From assembly GCF_963678635.1 (NCBI RefSeq), contig NC_087063.1, forward strand, positions 50,295,220 through 50,359,219: 64,000 bases of DNA, given 5' to 3'. Source of the DNA: Symsagittifera roscoffensis (Eukaryota; Xenacoelomorpha; Acoela; Convolutidae). The number at the start of each line of letters is the position of its first letter. Position 1 is the first letter of the stretch. The translations under genes and the position numbers were made by a program. The notes below the pieces were generated by a model. The model did no database searches. It saw only the letters and a program-made list of their open reading frames with translations, and was not told the origin of the DNA. Positions 54,916-64,000 of this stretch are shown here, piece by piece.

Positions 54916-57460
54916 TCTCCCTACGCATGGTTGATAAATTTTGTTCACAAAATGTGAACAGATTAAAGACATGTAAGAAAAAACTTTTTTAAAAAAGTTC
55001 AAAGAAAGTGAAAATTAACCAGGAGAGGTTAATTATATAATCTTTCTTCTGATTGGTCAATTGAAGATTTGTACTCTGATTGGTCAATTTTGGTGAATAT
55101 CTTCTTTGTAAGGAGGAAAACATTTTGTTTTCCGAAACACAATTTTGTTTGCCTTCTTTTATAAAATTAAAAAAACAAAATTATCCCTGCTAAAAATTTT
55201 CAAATAGTTTTTACATTGAATGAAAGTGTTCACAATTTGTGAACAAGTGTTTTCAACGTTTAAAAATTTGTTCTCCCCATGCAAGGCTAAAAAAAACTGT
55301 TCACAAACTTTGAACAGATTAAAGACATGTTTAAAAATTTATAAAATAAATTAAAAGAAAATAAAAATTAACCAGGAGAGAGTAAATATACAATCTTTTT
55401 TGTGTTTGGTCATTTGAAAACTTGTACGCTGATTGGTCAATTTTGGTGTCAAATTGAATATGTTCTTTCTAAGGAGGAAACATTTTACCCCAAAACACAA
55501 TTTTGTTAGCCTTCTTTTATAAAATTAAAAAACAAAATTGTCCCTGCTAAACATTGTCAACTAGTTTATACTTTGAATGAAAGTGTTCAAATTTTGGGAA
55601 CAAGTATTTTCAACGTTTAAAAGTTTGTTCTCCCTATGCATGGTTAAGAAGTTTTGTTCACAAAATGTGAACAGATTAAAGTCAAAAGTAGAAAAAATTA
55701 AAAAAAAAATTAAGAGGAAGTGAAAATTAACCAGGAGAGGTTAAATATATAATCTTTCTTCAGATTGGTCAATTGAAACTTTGTACTCTGACTGGTCAAA
55801 TTTAGTTTCAATTTGAATATCTTCTTTGTAAGGAGCAAAACATTTTATGAACAAGTACTTTCAATGTTTAAATTTTGTTCTTGCTATGCATGGTTAAGAA
55901 ATTTTATTCACAAAATGTGAACAGATTAAAGACATGTATAAAAAAAACTTAAAAAAACAATGAAAAGAAAATAGAAACTAACCAGGAGAGGTTAAAATAT
56001 GCACTTGCTTGTGATTGGTCAATTAAAAATTTGTACGCTGATTGGTCAATTTGGTGTCGATTTGAATATCTTCTTTGTAAGAAGGAAAACATTTTTTCCA
56101 AAACACAATTTTGTTAGCCTTCTTTTGAAAAAAAAAAAATATCGTTGCTAAAAATTGTCAACTAGTTTATACATTGAATGAAAGTCTGCACTTTTTGTGA
56201 ACGAGTAATTTCAACGTTTAAAAATTTGTTCTCCCTAAGCATGGTTAAGGAATTTTGTCACAAAAAGTGAACAGGTTAAAGATATGTATATAAAAAAAAC
56301 AGAAAAAAAATATGAGAAAATAAAAATTAACCAGGAGAGGTTATATATATACTCTCTCTTGTGATTGATCAATTGAAATTTTTTGTACTCTGATTGGTCA
56401 ATTTTGTTAGCCTTCTTTTATAAAATTATAAAACAAAATTATCCTTGCTAAAAATTGTTAATCAGTTTATACATTGAATGAAAGTTTGCGCATTTTGTGA
56501 ACAAGTAATTTCAACGTTTAAAAATTTGTTCTCCCTATGCATGGTTAAGGAAATTTGTCACAAAAAGTGAACAGGTTAAAGACATGTATAAAAAAAGTTA
56601 AAAAAAACAATTAAATGAAATTAAAAATTAACCAGTAGAGTTTAAATATATAATCTTGCTTGTGATTGATCAATTGAAATTTTGTACTCTGATTGGTCAA
56701 TTCTGTTAGCCTTCTTTTAAAAAATTTAAAAACAAAGTTATCCCTGCTAAAAACAGTCATCCAGTTTATATATTGAATGAAAGTGTGCACATTTTGTGAA
56801 CAAGTAAATTCAACGTTTGTAAATTTGTTCTCCCTATGCATGTTTAAAGAATTTTGTCACAAAATGTGAACAGATTGAAGGCATGTATAAGAAAGTTAAA
56901 AAAACAATTAAAAGAAAATAAAAATTAACCAGGAAAGGTTAAATATATAATCTTGCTTGTGATTATTCAATTGAAATTTTGTACTCTGCTTGGTCAATTC
57001 TGTTAGCCTTCTTTTATAAAATTAAAAAATAAAGTTATCCCTGCTAAAAACTAGTTTATACATTGAATGAAAGTGTTCACATTTTGTGACAAGTAATTTC
57101 AACGTTTAAAAATTTGTTCTCCCCATGTATGGTTAAGAAATTTTGTCACAAAATGTGAACAGATTAAAGACATGTATAAAAAAAGTTTTAAAAAAATAAG
57201 AGAAAAAAAAATTAACCAGGAGAGGTTAAATATATAATCTTGCTTGTGATTGATCAATTGAAATTTCGTACTCTGATTGGTCAATTTTGTTAGCCTTCTT
57301 TTATAAAGTTAAAAAACCAAAATTATCCCTTCTAAAAATTGGTCTCCCCATTCATGGTTAAGAGAATATGTTCACAAAATGTGAACAGAAGCAAGACATG
57401 TAAATATATTTTTTCAACTTTTAAGAAGCTGTTCGCCCCATGCATGATAAAGAAACTTTT
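54916..57460 (+). repeat. Satellite of about 350-bp units, eight or nine copies
   Basis: The landmark TTAACCAGGAGAGGTTA or a close variant recurs near 55015, 55368, 55727, 55977, 56326, 56630, 56930 and 57217. Unit lengths run from about 250 to 360 bases. Each unit also has CTCTGATTGGTCAATT, GTTAGCCTTCTTTTATAAAA, CAACGTTTAAAAATTTGTTC, CCTATGCATGGTTAAG and a short palindrome GTTCACAAAATGTGAAC. Shorter units lack a block before GTTAGCC. The first unit abuts the truncated inverted repeat of element R, and the last decays into unique sequence. Confidence 0.9.
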
Positions 57461-57654
57461 TCCACAAAACAAGAACATACTAAAGACATGTTTAAAAAAT
57501 GTTCAACCAAGAGGATGGGGAAATTTGTTTGATTGTCTTTCGGAAGCTTTTGTAATTATAAAACTTTTCTCATCTGTTAGCAATGGAATCACAATTTGTG
57601 AACAAATTTGTTCAACGATTAATTTTTTCTTGCGACTTTTTAGAAAATGGTTGA

Positions 57655-58058
57655 TCTTTCACGGTAGATCTTTCCTCAAATGCATCTTCGGACACTTACA
57701 ATGAAAACACTCTCTCATCATTCCATACAGCATTAGGCGAGCCCTTGAGTCTTAAAGGGCAGTGGTGTGTAAGTCTTGCAGAAGTAACGTATCCTAAAAA
57801 TGATAGAATGTTAACACTGGGACTTTTGATTTCAACTTGACTATTGAGAATGCCAATTCGTCCACCGGCAGCCTTCATCAAGTGTTTGATAGTTCACAGA
57901 AAAAAATCGTGACAAAGAAACTAAAACAAAATATACTGATTGAAATACGTACAGACTCTGGTGATTTAATTTCGTTTACAGGCGAGAACTTTTCTTACAC
58001 TCTTGTTTCAAAAAATTTAACTTTAGAAACCTTATTTTGTTTCGTTCTGTGTAGGTGA
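57655..58058 (+). pseudogene. Polinton (Maverick)/adintovirus-type structural protein remnant
   Basis: From 57655 a frame reads TYNENTLSSFHTALGEPLSL then KGQWCVSLAEVTYP, to a stop at 57840. This matches the N-terminal pattern of a protein family found in Polintons and related virus-derived elements (also in nematode F54H12.2-like genes): a sequence of N-T-l-S-S-F, an L-x-x-P-L-x-L-x-G-x-W stretch and an E-V-x-Y-P end. The frame at 57837-58058 then carries NILIEIRTDSGDLISFTGEN, which fits the C-terminal end of the same family. The middle is missing. The family is thought to be a minor capsid component. This is a decayed fragment. Confidence 0.62.
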
Positions 58059-59530
58059 GTATTTAAAAACAATGATTACATTGGTTTTCTAAACTCTACT
58101 GTGGGTTTAAGAGGAAAGATGAACTCACAACAACAAAAAGCAAAGTTAAGTATTAGCGATTAGTCAAAAACTAAGTTAAAGCAACAGCAGCAACATACTA
58201 CATCAGGGTACGAATAAAAAAGTATGGGAATATCAGCTGTGGTGTGGACGGCTTGAAACAATCGAACGTGGACGCTTTTGGGATCTTGAGCATTGTAATG
58301 GACGATTTGTTCGATTTGCTATCAAAACCTATGGTTACAATGTCTATCTCTACATGAAACTATTCAAGATGGACTCAACAGGAGATTGGTTTCGAGTCAA
58401 CAAATGAGTTTTACGCTCGAAGAGTTTTAGGCAATGACTGCTTTGTCTGGTTCAGTCAATGAGGCTTCATTGAGGCATGAAGACCTGGAGCAGCTCTTTT
58501 TAACAAGCAATCATTGAGACCTTTGGAGTACGATTCCACGGCGTCAGCAGTTCAGATCAACAAAAAGGATGAGGTCAACCAAGATACAGCGGTAGAAAAC
58601 ATGGATGTTTTCACCCAGTCTCAGGAAGATAACATTTTCATCCCGCCAAAAACCTCAAATTTAGCAAAACACCAAAAAAAAGCTAAGTTTACTGCAGTGT
58701 CCGAATCTTCAAAAAAATTTTGATGCTTTTCGTTCTACTCGTTCAAAGACATTTGAAACGCTTTAAGCATACGCTCAAGAAAATCATCTTTTCTGCAATC
58801 TCCTCTTTTATAACGTCCAGCGGCTGAACTACTTTCCTCTCAATTTTGATTGTTCACTGTGATCTTTTTTTTCAGTGACAAAAAGAACAGTGAGCGATCT
58901 TTAAATCAAGTCAGAATGAGTACCGTCAGGCTTATTGACATAGCGGTTGATGGCGAGGTGGAGAAAGAATATTCTTATCAAACAGACAGCGAAGAAGAAG
59001 ATGGTGATCACAGCTCGGTGGTAGTTGTGACGACAGGAAGGAGGAGGAAAAGGAATACAATACTGAGCAGGCTACATCAACTGGAGTGAATATGCCATTA
59101 ACAAATTTTTCCTTTTTTTCTGTAAGATTTCCGATAGATTTTGAAAAATGTGTTCCATTCTTGTCACGCACCAGCAGCAGACACAATCAGTTCATTGAGA
59201 GAAGCATGACAGAGACAGTTTCATAATTCATAGGTTTATTGATTCTCTCGAAAACAGCGATAAAAATCTATGGCTCTACTACTCATTAGCGGAAGGAGAA
59301 AACGAAAAAGTTCTCGGTTACGTTGAATAATTGATTACTACTAAAATAACAACTATGGCGGTGTCGGAAATTGTAGAGAATCCTGGCCGTTTAAACGAAT
59401 TGCGGCAAATACTGCTTCGAAGTGTAAAGGATTATAAAAGATTTTTTAATGGAGCAGGCTTGACTGACAACGCCATACAACGCCAAGCAAAGACGAAATT
59501 TTTCAAAAGCACTCCAGAACTCAAATAGGA
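58059..59530 (+). other. Unrecognised short frames beside the Polinton-type remnant
   Basis: Possible remnants of the same element. A plus frame at 58514-58723 reads PLEYDSTASAVQINKKDEVN and ends with KKAKFTAVSESSKKF. Another at 58917-59087 is acidic then basic (SYQTDSEEEDGDHS, TGRRRKRNTILSRL). A third at 59355-59528 reads MAVSEIVENPGRLNELRQIL and KDYKRFFNGAGLTDNAIQRQ. None is recognised. Composition of the third looks like real protein. No Polinton polymerase, integrase or ATPase motif was found here. Confidence 0.35.
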
Positions 59531-61738
59531 GTTATGTATGAAGTACTATACTCAGAGAGTAATTTCAGATCAGGTAGACCGTCTGCTCGTCACGCTATTT
59601 TATTTTCGGCCGGATAGATTCGTGCAACTTCTTAGTCTAATACCAATCTTAACCTTGCTCTTATATCTCCTAGTCTCAATAGATCTAGTGTACACCGGTT
59701 TATGCGAGTTGGTTCCAGAATGAGAACAACTGTATTCTAAGTTTATTTCAAACTGTTCTGGGATTGAAACTACACGTAGTTTCAACAATTACAAATAAGT
59801 GGGTTGTTAGTTTGATGGAGTATGATTGGTTAGTATGCAATGTTTTATAGTAATAAATATCATGTTTCTAACCAATGATAAATACTTATTTAGATCTGTT
59901 TAGATCTAATTTAGATTGTAGTGGAGGATGGATGATGGTGTTTTCTTTAGAGGTTGCGAGCATATTCCTTTTTCTGGTTTGGAAGAAGAGTTGTCATCAC
60001 GATCGTTTCGGGAGGTCGTATCATGATTTCGGATCAGTTGTGATGATTGTTGATCTGGTTGATAGGAACACTGCTATTCTCAATCTCGTTCGGGAATGGC
60101 ATGTAGTTCGACTTTGGATGCAGTGCCTGGTGACTTGGATCTGTACGAATACTTGAACATCGAGATGGCCATTTTTCGTTTGCAATGAGTTTCCTTTGCT
60201 GCGATGCCAAGTCGTATTTTAAATCCGTTGAGTGTAGTGACTGTAGGCAACATGTTACGTATGTTCTGCCACTCCGCAGTTGGAGTGTGATTGGGTTGTC
60301 AGGTTTCTTGCTGCTCGTCTTTGGGCTGTACGTTGTCTATCTACTGCATTGTATTATTTACATATACAAATCTTTGTTAATTTTGTTTTTGGTCATGATC
60401 TTGTATTAGTTTTTATCGCAACAGCGTTATTGTTTAGTTCGGTTCCTTTTAAGAAATACTCACACTTGAGTAACTCCCGACAAGAAGAGAGGGTGTTGTC
60501 ACAAAGCATGAGTGTAGCACGGTGGGCGAGGCCGGCTAAAGAGCATGCTCAGGACGTCCTCTTTTGGTGGTTTAGGCCAGGAGTGAGGGTACAAATTCAT
60601 GCTCTTTTTTTGGAGGGTCCTGTTTGTGTTCAATTTTTCATGCCTTTTTTTCTGGTTTGTTCTTTTTTTGTCTTGGTTGTGGCCTTTTCTCAAAAATCAA
60701 TTTATATGTTTAAGGTTTGTCTTTTGACTTATTGGTGTTTTGTTCTTTTGCGTTCAGACTTGAAAATAGTCTTCAAAAAAAAATTATTTATCCAGTTCTA
60801 AATTGGTGTCATTCCAGTTTGGATACTGTGGGTTTTCTTTTCTAATTCATGCTGTAAGGTTGTGATTTGCGGTGTTTAGTAAGCTTGCGTTGGTTTTTTT
60901 GGGTTATTAAATAATTCCTTTCCAACCGGGTTAAAGGAAAGTTTGAAACGTGTTAAAACTTGTTAGAGGTGTTATCAGTGAAAGTTAAAGCTTAAATTTA
61001 TTATTTTAAGCAATTCTTCGTGTGCGAGCTGTGCGATTGTGGATAGTACCGTGGACAGTGAATATTTAAAGTTATAAAGAAGCGTCTTGAAAAAGCTTAA
61101 TACTACTTTAACTTATAGGCAATTTTCAATGATTTACTATTTTTGAAATTATAATTTTACTGCTTGATTTGGGGGTTGAAATTAACAATTTATTTTCAGT
61201 TGTAAGATTAAATACTGCATGGAAAAAATTATATGATGTTTTATTGCTTTGTACGGGAAATTTTACTGCTTCATTTTTTGAATGGGTTAATACAAATTTA
61301 TGATTCTAGAAAAAAGTTTTCTGTGTTTTTATTTCGTTTTTTTTTGTAGATGATTGATGAACGTGCTTGTGAAGACTATAGAAAAAGGGAAAACATTTAT
61401 AAAGAATTGATCAAAGTAAATTATTTAATTAATATTACCTATTCATCGGTGAAGGATCCGTGGGGAAAACGTCGTTGATGATTTCTGATGATGTTAGTAA
61501 TTTAGCTAAAAAGGATTGTGTATTTAGTCTGAAGAAGTGGCCAAAGCAATTCGAGTGCTTTATTGATGTTGTGCTCTTCCGGGCTAGGTGAGAGTTCTTA
61601 TGGTTTATTTTGAATGAGTTTATAGAGTTTATGATTATATCAAGTTTTATGGATGAATTCTAGGACCGGGATTTCAACGGGCAGTAGGAATTCGTGTGGG
61701 AATATTAGTGGGCGGGCTTCATCTACGGTGAAGATTTA
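59531..61738. other. AT-rich region without a supportable gene
   Basis: Open frames are short, rich in Phe, Leu and Val as expected from T-rich DNA, and lack motifs. The frames at 60185-60409 and 60280-60801 overlap and neither has family features. No RNA gene or repeat unit was seen. Confidence 0.5.
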
Positions 61739-63255
61739 TTAAGGGACAGAATATATACACAGAATACAAGATGTGATGGGATCATAATTGCGTAGGATGC
61801 CTTGTAGGTTAGTGTCTTTAATACAATAGGTGAAGTTAAGGAAGAATGGTGAGGCATATTTGGAGTTAATATATTGATATCTGTGGTAAATTGGTCGTGC
61901 TGGTGTATTCTGAGTGTAATGATGTTGGATGAACTTATAGTAGGTGTAAATGTGTGTTTGTTTAGATCGTAACATGATGTCGTGTGAACAGTGCAAATCG
62001 CGTTCTTTGGGTGTGAGGAAATGAAAGGCTAGTGAAAAGTGGATTAATTTATTAAAATATGAATCATAAGCTTGAATATCACGAAGTGCTGTTGAAATGT
62101 CGGTCATATTTTTAATCTAAGGTGTTGAGGGTGAAAACATGTGGTGTTCTGTTGAAAAATTTTTCTATTAGTTGCGGGTTAGCATATTTCTCGTCATTCA
62201 AGAAGATGTCTTCGTTAGGTCTTACGATGTTATGATCGTAGTGGTCGATAGAATATTCGTTGGTTTTTGGTGCGGTAAATATAATGAGTGATTGCTTGTA
62301 TCCTATCTGTTTGAATAGTTTTGGAGTTTTTTGCTGTTGTTAAAAGGTAGAGTTGAGTGCTGCATTGTTCTTTGTCATGAGGGGTGTTATATAATGGTAG
62401 TGATAGTGGATTAGTAAAGTGATAGTATTATGTCCATGAGAGTGTAGGATATAATACGTGCTCCTTTACAAATTTTGGGGTTTATACACCTCATTGGGAT
62501 CTGAATGAAAATATGTGTACTGGAGGAAAAAGGGTAAACATAATTGGAGAAATTATTTTCAGTTAGTGTGAAGTGGATGATTAACAATTGTTGTGGATGT
62601 TCCTGGGTTACAGGGAAATGGAGTGCTGGGGAATTTTAGTTTAAAGGTTCGGTAGGCTCGGTTTGTACTTGGGGATGGAGTTGGGGATGATGGATTTGAT
62701 GACATAGATTGTGAGAGTTGGTGAATAGTTAGTCTTTGAGGGTGCTGCAATTGTTGTTGAAGTGTGATGAAATTGTCAAGCTCGTGGGATATTTGCGTAT
62801 GTACAGAGCTGTTGTTGTCGGAAAGGTCACTGGTTAAGGGGTAATATCGGAATGTTACATTGGAAATCGAAGATGGTGTGGAAAAGGGTTCAAATTTGAT
62901 TTGGGAATGGAGAGGTTAAAAGAGAGGTCGGAAAAATGTAGATGGGCTGGATTCGGAGTTATCAAATTGGTCGGGGGTTTCAAGATCGGAGTTTTTAAAT
63001 TGGGAAATAGTGTTATTTACAGTGGTGTTTGAATTAGTGTGTGAATCCATGCTGGATGAAGTGTTATCATGACTCGATTGGTGGGGGGAAAGCAAAAAGT
63101 GGGATGATGGGCAGGTTGCTTTGAAAGTTGGCTGGGTAGGAAATTGAGCAGTGGAGTGACCAACTTGGCGGCTCATCGTGGGCTAAAAAGATGGTTGTTC
63201 TGAGAACGAAAATAAGTGGTATGTGGTTGTTCAATAATTTGTTGTTAAGTATCAT
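61739..63255 (-). pseudogene. Chain of broken minus-strand frames, unrecognised
   Basis: Minus-strand pieces follow each other with shifts: a Ser/Thr/Asn/Pro-rich start (MSRQVGHSTAQFPTQPTFKA, 63176), NVTFRYYPLTSDLSDNNSSV (near 62850), RTFKLKFPSTPFPCNPGTST (near 62650), NNFSNYVYPFSSSTHIFIQI (near 62545), KLFKQIGYKQSLIIFTAPKT (near 62320), IVRPNEDIFLNDEKYANPQL (near 62225), and the 122-codon piece from MTDISTALRDIQAYDSYFNK to 61739. Composition looks protein-like and continues across breaks, which suggests one decayed gene. The strand is markedly C+A rich. No known family; it could belong to another mobile element. Confidence 0.4.
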
Positions 63256-63798
63256 CTCTGATAGGCTGTTGGGTTATGATGTGCTGAATTGAGCTTTGCG
63301 GATAGTTGGATGTTGAAGATATGAGGTTTGTCAGAGGTAAATTTCTGAAATTTCGTGTTACTATTGATAGGGGATGGTTATGGTTTAGATTTTGTAATTA
63401 TGGTGCTGTAGGCGTTGTATTCGTATTGTTTTGTGAATCGTCATATGTATTTTGTGTTGTTGATAATTTTGTGTTGTATTCCTGTTATTTGAGCGCCTAA
63501 AAGTATTTTTTTTATCGATGCAAAGAAAATTCTAAAAAATCCTGCAAAAACAATGCGTGCTAGGCTTGCTTGTTTGCTTACTTGCGTGTGTTATGTGCAT
63601 GTATTCTAGTTTCCTTTTAAAAGAAAGAAAAGAAATCCAAGAAACTTAAAGTATATATATAACTTATACTATATAACATAGTCAATCTTTCTAAGATGTA
63701 GTAGGGCCATCCTAGAAAGGCAAGAAGCTCGTTTTTCAAATTTACAAAACTAAAAACTTATTTTGGTGATATATCTTGTGGTCTGTATTTTTCGCCAT
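63256..63798. other. AT-rich gap with no supported feature
   Basis: T/G-rich plus strand. A purine-rich patch is at 63615-63650. No gene or repeat unit is seen. Confidence 0.5.
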
Positions 63799-63970
63799 TT
63801 AAATATCTTTTATATCTTTAAAATATCCGCTGTAGTCTTGTGCGTAGATGTCTGGAAAGCCTGCTGTTTCTGCGAGTTTGCGTAGGTTTTGATCAATGGA
63901 ATGTCTTTGTAGAGTGTCCATTTTTGTGAGTAATTCTTCAAACTGTTGTGTACGTATGTGATGTTAATGT
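63799..63970 (-). CDS. Possible C-terminal end of a minus-strand gene
   Basis: A minus frame ends at a stop at 63799 and reads QQFEELLTKMDTLQRHSIDQ, then NLRKLAETAGFPDIYAQDYS and GYFKDIKDI. It is amphipathic and protein-like, but it is closed upstream by a stop near 63970. A second minus frame is open over the same bases to the window edge, so the choice between them is uncertain. It could be the last exon of a gene beyond the window or the end of another element. No family recognised. Confidence 0.3.
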
Positions 63971-64000
63971 CGGACTTAGAATATATACCTATCGATTGTA

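Noticed and set aside
56611-57284. Minus frames within the satellite
   Set aside because: Repeated AT-rich satellite sequence; the frames recur with the units and lack protein features.
60185-60409. Cys-pair plus hydrophobic frame, superficially like a small zinc/membrane protein
   Set aside because: Pattern too weak, surrounded by T-rich DNA that yields hydrophobic frames by chance.
60280-60801. 173-codon plus frame
   Set aside because: Composition is dominated by Phe, Leu and Val from T-rich sequence and no motif is present; overlaps another frame.
1-64000. CRISPR arrays, operons, bacterial promoters, tRNA or rRNA genes
   Set aside because: None seen; base composition, repeat types and gene families are those of an animal genome.

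Overview
The window looks like a repeat-dominated stretch of an invertebrate animal genome. It holds no recognisable host gene, tRNA or rRNA. Most of it is two degenerate copies of one very large retroelement, lying head to head, with AT-rich spacers, satellite DNA and traces of other mobile DNA around them. Ty3/gypsy-type pol, a Polinton-type protein remnant and low-GC flanks fit a metazoan. The phylum cannot be fixed from sequence alone; a cnidarian or similar marine invertebrate is only a guess. One 200-base N run marks a scaffold gap.

Layout. 1-1110 is a third, more diverged fragment of the element's second gene (minus). 1360-3076 is a short foldback-like element with inverted repeats. 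3277-23183 is element L (minus). 23184-26280 is an AT-rich spacer with small repeats. 26283-54915 is element R (plus), flanked by inverted-repeat sequence related to that of the 1360-3076 element. 54916-57460 is a satellite of about 350-bp units. 57655-58058 is a Polinton (Maverick)-type protein remnant. 58200-64000 is AT-rich DNA with unrecognised, mostly broken ORFs, the last ones on minus.

Both big elements have the same order. ORF1 is a gag-pol: coiled-coil N-terminus, capsid-like region, zinc knuckles, DTG protease, RT with YVDD, RNase H, a long acidic spacer with LSGES-like repeats, H2C2 and DDE integrase, and a long C-terminal tail. An AT-rich gap of about 0.5 kb follows. Then comes ORF2, about 8.9 kb where complete, apparently encoding a protein or protein set near 2,900 residues: basic N-terminus, coiled coils, an SGNH (GDSL) hydrolase domain, a second degenerate SGNH-like domain, and many novel regions. 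I know of no Ty3/gypsy element with this second gene. SGNH/GDSL domains are known in CR1-type LINE ORF1 and in the Penelope-like Terminons of rotifers.

Both elements are dead: frames are broken and catalytic residues are lost differently in each. Comparing the two shows which frames are real. Each has also undergone internal tandem amplification. L carries five copies of a 1606-bp unit that joins the tail of ORF1 to the head of ORF2 plus the SGNH domain. R carries three copies of a unit of about 4.6 kb covering protease to integrase. These arrays, the SGNH-bearing ORF2 and the inverted-repeat ends are the points of most interest.
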